DNA of 64,000 nucleotides from Branchinecta lynchi (Eukaryota; Arthropoda; Branchiopoda; Anostraca; Branchinectidae), in NCBI GenBank assembly GCA_023053575.1, contig JAKZAP010000015.1, forward strand, positions 10,406,930-10,470,929, written 5' to 3'. The number at the start of each line of letters is the position of its first letter. Position 1 is the stretch's first letter. Position numbers and translations under genes: made by a program. Below the pieces are notes generated by a model, which worked only from the letters and a program-made list of their open reading frames with translations, ran no database searches and was not told the origin of the DNA. Below, one piece after another: positions 54,300 to 64,000 of the stretch.

Positions 54300-55680
54300 G
54301 AGCACGGAGATAATTCAAATCTGCAACAAATACGTCGTTTTGTTTAATTATTATGACCAAAAATGGTAAGCTTTATAAGCTAAGTGAACACACAGTCCGG
54401 TAAGATTAAGGTTGTGATCACATACTGATACAAATGATGACAACACTAAAACACAAAATGAGACTTTATGATTATAAGGAAGAGTATGATTAGTGATTTA
54501 ACTGGATACCGGACTTGCCGGGCTCCCGCTGTATTTCTCGATCCGGTGTGGACTGGGCAATTCTTCAATCGCCACGTAAGCGGAGCAACTCGGTCAAGAA
54601 ACATGCATCTAGACCACAGTTGTGGCACGACTCAAAACGCCCATGGGTCACGGCTCGAAGCGCCTAGGACTGAAAATGCCCAACGCTCAGAGTGCCTGCG
54701 GTTCAGAATGCCCACGACTGAACTATTGGAGGTGTTCAGTCCGTAGTAAATATATATATCACAGTAAATGTATCATAGGTAGGGAATGAACTGCATCTGT
54801 AGCCCTAGTATGACCAAAGGTCTTACACATCAAGCCTAATCAAAATATGTGTAAACTTCGTGTCATCTTTCTAATAGACAGAAGCCCGGGTCTCGGGGTT
54901 CTAAAAATGCAATCTAAATTCTGGTCTTGAAATTTTTCAAGGCGTTTAAATACCTTTTCCATGCTAATCCCGTCCCCTATAATTTCGTTCTCATTTGTGC
55001 CAGGATGATTTTGGCCTTCCCTGTGGATATTTTGAACCGTCGGCATTTACAACCAGGACCATGTTTAGCCTCACCAATGGGCATTTCAATCTGTTGGCAT
55101 TTTTGACAATTTTTGACAATTCTCTTGTGGGCATTTTGATCGTGGACATTCTGAGCGTGATCTTTGTGAGAGTGGATAATAAGATCGTGGTGAATTTGGG
55201 AACCACCCGACGATAAGGCTCAAGTTTCTTCTCGCCGGCCGGATGCAAAGTTCAATAAAATGCCAGCTGAGCTTAAGATCTCATAGTCGGCTATGCGTGA
55301 TTTGCGGAGCTGGTGTACACGGACTCTGCTCGTCCCTAGGTCCAAGTAAAAGTGCTGGCGACACAATGGTTGTTTGGCTATCTTATTATATATTAGTTAT
55401 ATATTTAAATAAAATAAAATATATTAGGACTCGGGACGTAAACCTCTGACTCCCAAGAACATTTTTTATAGTGTCATCTCCTCTCGAGGAATTTTGTCCG
55501 AGGACTCGTGAATGGGAGATCGATCTCGGACTCGGACACGATGCGGTCGAGAGCAGCTCTCGTGATTCGTGATTCGCAATAGAAAAAATAATAGCGGTAC
55601 CTTCTTCAAGATCCAAGTTCACCAAACATATGCCTAATAAGTACCACACATCGTCGCCAACTAATTAGTTACACTAAAAG
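54300..55680. other. Upstream region of the CRAL-TRIO gene, no other gene seen
   Basis: Degenerate short repeats around CATTCTGAGCGTG occur as AATGCCCAACGCTCAGAGTG at 54677 and inverted at 55130-55160. These look like opposite ends of a decayed element (about 54640-55200). Confidence 0.45.
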
Positions 55681-56130
55681 ATAAGTTGTCTTTCGGATGC
55701 AAATATATAACCAACACTTTTCTTTCGGCGACAGACAGATAACACGAAGGTCACGCAACGAAAAGCTGGGCGGAGTGCAATTTAGGCTTGAGCGATTATG
55801 TAGAACAACATCCAAACTCCTACACAGCTTTTGCATCTCGGTTTGCACGAAAGAAGACTATGTGGCAAAATTTACTCAATTTTTGGTATTCCAGTATATT
55901 AGCGACAGGATGCCACGGCTTCCTAAACTTTTCCGTCTATAAGTCTGAATGTATGTATATATTTACTGCCCATCATAAATGTCAGAATACGACGCTGATG
56001 GAGTAATAAAGAAAGAAAAGGAAACGAATAACTTCTGACAAATTCTAACAGAACAAAACGAGAAAAAAATACAAATAAGGGAAATCTCATACAGGGACAG
56101 ACACACGGTCAACGAAGGTCCATTTCGAAG
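55681..56130. other. Stretch without a recognisable gene
   Basis: Two overlapping short ORFs, no family resemblance. Confidence 0.35.
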
Positions 56131-56139
56131 GTGCATAAG

Positions 56140-56645
56140 GCCCATTCACGAAATCGCTCCGAGACAGAGAATTAGCTGGGTTTCTGCCGTTCGCAATTGA
56201 TATTGGTGCCAGTTTTGGGGTACCAGCTGGTCTCGGACCCAAGTTGAAATCAGTTCAACTTTTGAGGGTACTAGCCAATCGGATTACTTAGGAGAATACT
56301 GAGGAATATTCCAATTGGCTGATTCTGAACCAGGTCAGATCGAGTAACAATAACCTAAATTCACTTTCGGTTTTGAAGACAGCAAGGAGTGGATGTGATT
56401 TTATCTATTGGGCTTGGTTCGAAACTAGCCAATCAGAATATCCCTCAATATTTTCCAAAATAATCTGATTGGCTAGTACCCTCAAAACTTGAACTAATTT
56501 CACTTGGGTCCGAGACTACTGGTACCCGAAAGTGGCAGCTGCATCCGTTGCGAACGACAGAAAACTAACAACGCTTCGGTCTCGGGAGTGATTTTCAGAA
56601 CTAGTTGGTACCGAGTTTTAGTTAAAACCCGTTGTGAATGGAACT
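56140..56645. mobile_element. Foldback MITE (about 500 bp)
   Basis: Arms 56140-56335 and 56400-56645 are inverted copies with shared blocks (CCATTCACGAAAT / GTTGTGAATGG, GGTCTCGGACCCAAGTTGAA and its complement, TACTAGCCAATCGGATTA and its complement). Confidence 0.75.
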
Positions 56646-57270
56646 TTACACCAGTAAGTTGTTTCTGACGTCTCTCGTTTCTTTTCTGCACCGCGGACAC
56701 TGGGCTAGCAACTCCGTATCGCGAGGATAGGAGTTGCTGTTAGAGCAGTTATTTTGCTCTGGTCCAGAGAGGCAGCCGTAGCAAATATTTCGCATACTTG
56801 TAGGAACACTTCCGTATGCAAGGGCAAGCAAATGCGGTACAACAAATGCATTATACACGCTAGCTAGGTCACCGCGGTTAAATTTGAATTTTAATTTAAC
56901 CAGGGACCCATAAATTTCCCGTAATGTCTCCTTACAGGGAGCCAGTCATTAAAAGATTTTGATGCGCTCTCGACCGAGCGTCATATAGTTCGAGACATAC
57001 CCACCGGAATAAAGTACCCTTCAATCCAGATAGAAAAATTTGTCGCAACTATTGTGCTGAACTAGGGAACATTGTTTCTCTGCAATGGAAGAGTGCCCTG
57101 GATCTTTTGTCCTAGCTTAGGTACCTGGTGGCATGCTGGATAGTCCTAAGTGAAGATGGCTCATACAGAAAGGTATTACTTACTTGTATATAATCATTTG
57201 TTTGCATGAATGAAGAGTTGTGTTGTGTCAAAGATGCAGCCACTGACAATGTGTGATAAGTTGTCTTGTG
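56646..57270. other. Stretch without a gene
   Basis: Contains TTAAATTTGAATTTTAATTTAA-like palindromic AT sequence near 56879-56900; nothing else recognised. Confidence 0.35.
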
Positions 57271-57279
57271 GTCATACGG

Positions 57280-58380
57280 TATGCACCCGATAAACATTTA
57301 CAGGATTTGATTTTTTATGTGGAAAAAGACCCTGATATGCCGACGACAATACCGACACCTGACATAACCATAGAGCATTTGATTTTTTTCTATGTTTTGC
57401 TCGACTAGAATGTACAGAACGTGATTTCTTAACGACTTGGACCGATAAGACTTGAACTTCCCGGGTGCGCCCGACAAAGTTTTCAGAATTTAATTCCTTA
57501 CGTACAAGTAGAAGCCGATGTGCCGATGAGTTGACCGATGCCCAACCCCCTTCTGGATTACCGGGGCCCAATAAAAGCATGCAGAATTCGATTTCTTCAT
57601 TGTTTTGCCCGACAAATGTTTGCAGGATTCTCTTTCTTACGTATAAAAAGAACCTGATGTGCTGACGAGTTAACCGACAAAAACCTAAACAAAAATATTT
57701 CTTCTGGATTACCAAGGCACAATAAAAGCATGCAGAATTTGATTTATTCATTGTTATTACCGACAGATGTTTGCAGGATTTCCTTTCTTGCGCATACAAA
57801 TAACCCGATGTGCCGACGAGTCGACCATCGCCCGACAAAACATTACAAAATTATTTCTTCGGGATTGCTGAGGCACGACAAAAGCATGCAGAATTTGATT
57901 TAGACATTTGACCAACAAATGTTTGCAGGATTTCCTTTCTTGCGTATAAAAAGAACACGATGTGCCGACAAGTCGACCATCGCCCGACAAAACATTAAAA
58001 AATTATCTCTTCGGGATTACTGAGGCACAACAAAAGCATGCAGAATTTGATTTATTCACTTGACCGACAAATTTTTGCAAGAGTTCCTTTCTTGCGTATA
58101 AAAAGAACCCGATGTGCCAACGAGCCGACCAACGCCCGACAAAAACATGAACAAATTATTTCTTCAAAATTACTGAGGCACGAAAAAAGCATTCAGAATT
58201 CGATTTCTTGCAGGATTTTCTTGCAGTCGACCAACGCGCAACAAAAACATTAAAAATTATTTCTTCGGGATTACTGAGGAGCAAAAAAACCATGCAGAAT
58301 TCGATTTCTTCAGTGTTTTGCCCGTAAAATACTTGCAGGATTTCATTTCTTGCGTATAAAAAGAACCCCATTTGCCGACG
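57280..58380. repeat. 152-bp minisatellite
   Basis: The motif GATGTGCCGACGAG recurs at 57517, 57656, 57807, 57959 and 58111, mostly 152 bp apart. AAAAGCATGCAGAATT and TTGCAGGATTTCCTTTC lie at fixed distances. About seven degenerate units; ORFs inside are repeat artefacts. Confidence 0.85.
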
Positions 58381-58603
58381 GCTTCTGTGTTCTTTGAAAC
58401 TTGTGGGAACAAATTTTTCTATCTGAGCAAGAACGCCGATTCGACCCAAGCGGAATTTTTGGAAACAAGCTGAGGCTCGGGCAACATAGCAACATAGAAG
58501 CATAGGAAATGACTGGTCCCCTGTCAGGAAACATTATAGGAAATGTATGGGTCCCTGATGTAACTGGTAAACCGTACGCTTTCCTAGATTTACTAGCAAA
58601 AAA

Positions 58604-58890
58604 TTATTTCAGGAGTTGACGCGTGGCGCGAAGATTTGGCCTAATCGGTACACCTAGATATGTCAGTGTATCTTGTGCTTGAATCAGGTGTTCACCCAAC
58701 TGAAAATTTGTCCGGCAATGTGAGCGGCGATTGAACACCAGGAACTTAGTCTTGCTGTCGTTGAATCGAAGATCAATACGTTTATACTCGCTATCGAGGA
58801 TTCTAAAATTTTCCTCAATTCCGGACGCTGTTCTACTGATATCGAGGATGTCGTCCGAATAATTAGCTAACAACAACATCAATACCTTTA
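58604..58890 (-). pseudogene. LINE reverse-transcriptase fragment
   Basis: A minus-strand frame reads MMLLLANYSDDILDISRTA, then RIDLRFNDSKTKFLVFNRR and LTYLGVPIRPN. These are the catalytic box (Y-S-D-D in place of the usual YADD), the 'N..KTk.l.f' segment and the following YLG motif of LINE RTs. Both ends are truncated. Confidence 0.72.
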
Positions 58891-58899
58891 AAGTTTTTG

Positions 58900-59640
58900 A
58901 TTCATGTGGACCGAGAAGGTGGGAGACACCATGATTTTTCGATGTGTCAGATTTTTACGAACACACTGTTACCTTTGTTTTCTCAAAAATCCTCACGGTA
59001 GCCAACGTTATCCGTAAATTACTTGAACACAATTCACTCTTGAACGTCAATCCGCCATTGCTAATTAACTATTCATTGATCTCTTGTCGCTGGTCAAACG
59101 ATAACTGGACCGTCGAGAAGATCGAGTGGCGTGTAAGAGGATTACAACAACCAAGTATATAACCCTGTGGACGTTTAGATATGCTGGAAGAAGAAACCAT
59201 CGGCCAGTTTGACATATTTTGGTCCGGGAATCTGAACATTATTTAGCTCAACTGCAGAATCTTCAAGAAATCACTATAACGTATTTAGTATAATTTACGG
59301 CGTTTGTTTATTATGCTCTATTTTACATCCTTAATTCTTTGGACTGGCTGGAATTAACAAGAAAAATGAGGAAACACAATACATAAAGAAATCGATAATG
59401 CAAATTATCAGTTTAATTTTTCTACACATTTTCCATATGGGCGCTTCCGACCCGCGCCGCTAGATGACCCAGCGGTCGGATCGAGTCGTGGCTTGATCTT
59501 GGATCTTGGGTGGGGCGTTCTAGACGTTGCAAGTGCTGGAATGCTTATGATAAAACTCCTTTAAATTATACATGTGGTTAGAAATTTTTCTTGCGGCTCA
59601 GTAACAGTATTATTAAACAGGGGCGGAGAAGTAACAGCAC
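58900..59640. other. Stretch without a gene
   Basis: No exon or repeat recognised. Confidence 0.35.
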
Positions 59641-59649
59641 CCTGTCTGA

Positions 59650-62085
59650 TACCTTTTTATGGCACTTGCCCTTCGGCAAAGTGCCATATAGCGATTGTAA
59701 TTCCTGTCCGTCAGTCGGTCCCGGTTTTGCTAGTTCGGGCACTTCCAGATAATCTAGGACGTTGAAACTTAGCAGGCGTGTCATGAATCGGACCAGATTA
59801 AATCAGAAATAGTCGCTTCCCCGATCCGATCATCTGTAGGGGAGTGGAGGGACGGGGAACCCGGAAAAATGAGATATTTTTAGCTTACGAACGGGTGATC
59901 GGATCTTAATGAAACTTGGTGTATGGAAGGACCTCGTGTCTCAGACGTTCCATTTTAAATCCAGACCGGATCCGGTGACACGGGGGGGGGGGGGGTGAGC
60001 TGGAGGGGGAAACCGGAAATCTTGGAAAACACTTAGAGTGGAGAGATCCCGATGAAACTTAGTGGAAAGAACAAGCACAAGTCCTAGATACGTGACTGAT
60101 ATAACCGGAACGGATCCGCTCACTTTGGGGGAGTTGGGGGGGGGGGTCCAAATTTCTAGTGATCCCTCGAGTTCGGTTCTTCCTGGTGTGCTAGGACGAC
60201 GAAAATTGGCAGGCATTTCAGGGACCCGACCAGATTAAATAGGAAATAGTCACCTCCCCGATCCTACCATCTGGGGGGAGTGGAGGGAGGGGGAATCAAC
60301 AAATTCAGGTATTTTTAACGTGCGAACGGGTGATCGGATCTTGATGAAAGTTGCCATTAAGGATGATCTCATATCTGAGACGTCGCAATTTAAATCCAGG
60401 CCAGATCGATGACACTGGGGGGAGCTGGAGGAGGGAACCGGAAAGCTTGAGAAACGCTTAGAGTGGGATGCAAATTGGTGGGAAGAACAAGCGCAAGTCC
60501 TAGACACGTCATCAACAAAACCGGACCGGATCCGGGCACTGCGGGGGAGTTGGGGGGGGCGGATTTCTAGCGGTCCCGCGAGTTCGGCAGACTTCCTGAT
60601 CTGCTAGGACGATGAAACTTGGCAGATATGTTCAGGGACCCGAACAGATTGACTTGAGAATAGTCGTTTCCCCGATCCGACCATCTTGGGGGGAGTGGAA
60701 GGATCGGGAGTACGGAAACTAGTGGCATGCATAACTTTTGAACGGGTGATCGGATTTGAATGAAACTTGTAGGGTGGAAAGAGCTATCGCCTCAGATGTT
60801 CAGTGCCGAGTCCGTGCCGGGTCCGATACCTGTGGGGGGATGGGGAGGGGGGGGGGAAACTCAAGAAACGCTTAAAGCAGAGGGCTTGGGACGGAACTTA
60901 ATGGGGAGAACAAGTACTATGCCTAGATACGAAATTGACGGAGTCAATGGTTTCGGTGCTCTGTGTGGGGAGTTGGAGGGGGTTTCCTGGAATTCCGGTA
61001 GATAGTTCCAGATGTACTAAGAGATCGTAACTTTGCAGGTGTATTAGTGACCCGAGTTAATTGACTTGAGAACCTGACACAACATATCCCCGGAAACTGC
61101 CGTTCCTAGATCTGAGCATTTTTGGTGGAGCGAGGGAAGGCAAATATGGAAAGTGACTTCTGCAAATTCCGAAAGAGTGGTCTGATTCGAGTGAAACGGT
61201 ACTTAATAGGTGATAGGAATCGATGACTTAAAAATGTAAAACATGCATTCAAACTATATGGGACCACGGTTAGGGGAATGGGGGGGGGGGGGGGGGTTGG
61301 CGGAAATTTTTGACATGCACAGAAACCAAACGGATGGACCGAATGAGATGCCGATTTTCTGCGGCCTAGATTTGTCATTTGGCGTCCGGGCCGGATTCAA
61401 CCAAGGTAGGGGGGGGGGGAGTACCAGAAGTTTATAGGCTATGTTCCGATTTCAGTAAGACTTGATGAACGGGACGAGGGGATTAAGAGATACGACGTTT
61501 ATGTTTGAAAGTCCTCTTCCGCCATAGTGGGGAGAGCTGGAGGGATATTGCTGGAAACTTTGAGGCTCGCATAGGGGTAAAACGAGAGCATTAACTTAAA
61601 TGAAACTTGGAAAGTAGTGAGAGCGTATACCCTAGATGCCCTATTTTAGGGTACAACCCGGATCCGACAACGGTGGTGGGGGAGGGAGGGGTACCAGAAT
61701 TTTCCAAAAATGCTCAGATTCGAGTGAAACTTGATATATGGTATGAAAGAAGATGCTTTAGATGACCCATTTTTTGGTCCGAAACAGATTTGGCAACGGT
61801 AGGGAGAGATGGAGGGAGTATCGGAAATCGTGTAGCACGTCTAGGGATCAAACGAGTGGACTTATTGGCATGAAACTTGTAAGTTTGAACAGAAAGGCGC
61901 ATTTGCTACAGATAATCCGAGACGATTCCGGAACTGCTCAGAATTGAGTGAAACTAAATATCCGACTTGTATTTCCGAACCGCATTTTTGGATGGCGGGT
62001 GTATTTTGGAACGTTCTCATCTACTTTCTTTGACCACCTACTCGTAACAAGTGCCATATGAGCTTGTAGCTCTTCTTTTTTTACT
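59650..62085 (-). mobile_element. Family C element, longest copy
   Basis: Reads in reverse relative to 30025. Its start (AAGAGCTACAAGCTCATATG on the minus strand) is near 62085 and its hairpin end (GCAAGTGCCATAAAAAGG on the minus strand) near 59655. Internal units of roughly 410-440 bp are marked by CTAGGACGATGAAACTTGGC-like blocks at about 59753, 60192 and 60604, with frequent G-runs. No coding capacity. Confidence 0.7.
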
Positions 62086-62148
62086 GGAACTAGAGCAGTT
62101 AGTCCCACTGTACCAGGTGAAATTGTGACCTACTCCGCCATTTAGCTA

Positions 62149-62207
62149 TTTGGGATCCCAAAACGTAAGTGGAGGGATACCTATGACATCGCAAAAGTTG
62201 TCCGTCT
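62149..62207 (-). repeat. Family A 3' end, cut by the assembly gap
   Basis: TTTGGGATCCCAAAACGTAA is the reversed end of family A; the rest is lost in the N block. Confidence 0.85.
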
Positions 62208-62307
62208 NNNNNNNNNNNNNNNNNNNNNNNNNNNNNNNNNNNNNNNNNNNNNNNNNNNNNNNNNNNNNNNNNNNNNNNNNNNNNNNNNNNNNNNNNNNNN
62301 NNNNNNN
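62208..62307. other. Assembly gap, 100 N
   Basis: Exactly 100 N, a conventional placeholder for a gap of unknown size. Confidence 0.99.
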
Positions 62308-62917
62308 ATGATGCCAGGAGATTAGTGGTGGTTGATTTTGAGTTGTGAATATATTACCGGATCTTATTAGTCTCCCTTTTATTTAAAGGATAAGTTATAG
62401 TTGAGTTTTAAACGTAGACTATTGATTGCCTTTGAGAAAGTATTGTTTATTTGTATAGTTTTCAGGGTTTCAAACTATTCTGGTTTGTTCTTCGGAAGAT
62501 AAGCTTGAGCCGGTGGTAAAAGCTCAAGGCGGTACTTACGATACCACTCTTGATCTTATATATTGTTGAGACATTTTTGGTACTAACACTACCAAAATGT
62601 TCATCTCTTCTGTTGCTGCAATAGTTTTGGTACTTACGATACCAGAATGTTCAGCCTGCTGCCGAACTTGGTCTGCGCGGTACCTACGATACCACTCTTG
62701 ATTCTATACGTTGCTGAAATATTTTTGGTACTTACGATACCAAAATGTTCAGCTCTTCTGTTGCTGAAATATTTTTGGTACTTACGATACCAAAACGATC
62801 AGCTCTTCTGTCGCTGAAATATTTTTGGTACTTACGATACCACAATGTTCAGCCTGCTGCTGAATTTGGTCTGCTTTATATGTTACCAGATTCAGCCAGT
62901 GTCTACTAACAGTAAAG

Positions 62918-63096
62918 TGTGACGGAGTCATTATTACTTTCAAGATGCAGACCCCTGGCCATTCAATCGACTCCGCGCATTCTATTCCGTTCAGTGTATC
63001 AGTTTTTGTATCAGTTGTTAACAGGGACGCAAAGAATAAACATCGCTCGTTTTGCTGTACTCCGTAGAACCATTGTAGACCGGCTAGGCTATCACA
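62918..63096 (+). repeat. Gmr1-like 5' LTR, duplicate copy
   Basis: Same as 37590-37768, with the G form at the one position that differs between LTRs of the first copy. Confidence 0.95.
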
Positions 63097-63526
63097 TCTG
63101 GTGCTGCAGCGGTGGATTAGGAGTTAGGTCAAAGTGAACTAACTCTCGCAAGAAATCCCGCTAAGAAGATTCCTCAAAAATCTACGGTAATAACGAACGA
63201 AATAACTGCATTTTTCCGGACGAATTAGCTGATTACTCCTTGATTGCATACAAGATCGCGACTATTGGAATATTCCTGTTTGCCCGCAGGAAAGGATTGT
63301 TGATTATTTGGCAAGATAATTAGCGACCGTTTCGAATCGAGTTTGCGAATTGGGTTGAGAAGGGTGGTTGGAAGTAACCTTTAAATTGGGACGGGAATTT
63401 AAAGCAAATTTTCTTACGTTGTGTGGTCGTCGGGTTAGGAGTAGAAAATTTAGAGTAAATTTTCTGTCGTCGTAATTTATCCAGTAACTGGCGAAGCGCC
63501 TGTCTGCGGTATTGTGAAGTTGATGT

Positions 63527-64000
63527 ATGTCCGAGTCCGATCGTCAGACACGCAAGCAACGCGCCGAAACAGATAAGCCGCAACCATTCGTCAAGTTAGC
63601 TGATACATTGTTGGACGGCGCCGTATCTATACCCGTTCGTAAACCAAAGCCGACCGGAACCGCAGAAAAAGTTTCTGCTTCCACAGGACTACTTAGGAAG
63701 GAAACCTCTACTGAAAATTTTTTAGTAGAGCCTATCACAAGTCGTTCTGCGCAAATTCCCCTTCTCCAGTCGTCGAAATTAGTCGGAAAAGTTCTGTCCA
63801 ATAATCCGGAAGTAAAATCGGAATCTACTCGTTCACACGCTACAATGGATCCGACGCAGTTTCAAAAATTTTTGGAACATTTCACTAATAGTCAAGAAAA
63901 GCAAGAAGATCGATTTTTGAAGGTATTAGATCAGCAAAGAGAGTTTCAGGAAAAACTGAGGGAGCAAGGAGACCAAATGGCAAATTTATTGAGCAACATT
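63527..64000 (+). CDS. Gmr1-like gag N-terminal part, open to the window edge
   Basis: Same ATG and frame as the gag at 38199, 158 codons with no stop before the window ends. Whether this copy also carries the hAT insertion cannot be seen from here. Confidence 0.85.
   Translation, partial: MSESDRQTRKQRAETDKPQPFVKLADTLLDGAVSIPVRKPKPTGTAEKVSASTGLLRKETSTENFLVEPITSRSAQIPLLQSSKLVGKVLSNNPEVKSESTRSHATMDPTQFQKFLEHFTNSQEKQEDRFLKVLDQQREFQEKLREQGDQMANLLSNI

Larger units (their letters stand above)
62308..64000 (+). repeat. Duplicate of 36980-38672 (DIRS leader plus Gmr1-like 5' part)
   Basis: Same sequence at a constant offset of 25328, wherever compared, including the same DIRS/Gmr1 junction. It starts exactly at the gap edge and runs to the window end, 52 bp short of where the hAT insertion would be. 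Confidence 0.95.

Noticed and set aside
57272..57838. 188-codon minus-strand ORF
   Set aside because: Lies in the 152-bp minisatellite; repeated peptide fragments reflect the DNA repeat.

Overview
The window is animal (metazoan) genomic DNA. It has spliced host exons separated by multi-kilobase introns, is AT-rich, and is packed with transposable elements of every major class. The Gmr1-type Ty3/gypsy element, the DIRS element and the CR1-like LINE together suggest a marine invertebrate, possibly a deuterostome. Species is not identifiable from the sequence alone. There is a 100-N assembly gap at 62208-62307.

Host genes. Two partial genes lie on the minus strand. (1) Five exons of a kynurenine/alpha-aminoadipate aminotransferase (AADAT/KAT2) at 27113-27256, 25286-25465, 18853-18979, 9939-10147 and 8193-8249. 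All four splice phases agree and the true C-terminal stop is present; the 5' exons are not found. (2) The first two exons of a CRAL-TRIO lipid-transfer protein at 54134-54290 and 51972-52131; its 3' exons are not found. Both missing parts should lie in the TE-filled interval 27.3-51.9 kb.

Layout. 1-8 kb: repeats, a 1.3-kb non-autonomous hAT and LINE scraps. 8-27 kb: the AADAT 3' half, whose introns hold a full-length but decayed minus-strand LINE (10.77-16.9 kb) split by a 137-bp-repeat element, plus many MITEs. 27-34 kb: arrays of one 0.8-kb repeat family (B) interrupted by another (C). 36.34-50.06 kb: a three-level nest. A DIRS-like tyrosine-recombinase retrotransposon carries a young Gmr1-like Ty3/gypsy element (near-identical 179-bp LTRs, 5-bp TSD), which carries a 1636-bp hAT element (8-bp TSD) inside gag. 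50-62 kb: CRAL-TRIO exons, foldback elements, a 152-bp minisatellite and family C. 62.3-64 kb: after the gap, an exact copy of 36980-38672.

Most interesting points. The gypsy element has integrase upstream of reverse transcriptase, and in addition carries a second integrase zinc-binding (HHCC) module in a separate 3' ORF after RNase H, with exactly the same Cys/His spacing as the first. That ORF starts immediately after a good splice-acceptor sequence. The capsid region of the element looks like the ancestor of the vertebrate SCAN domain. The DIRS element preserves a textbook internal complementary region. A foldback family is flanked by direct repeats of variable length (10-14 bp).
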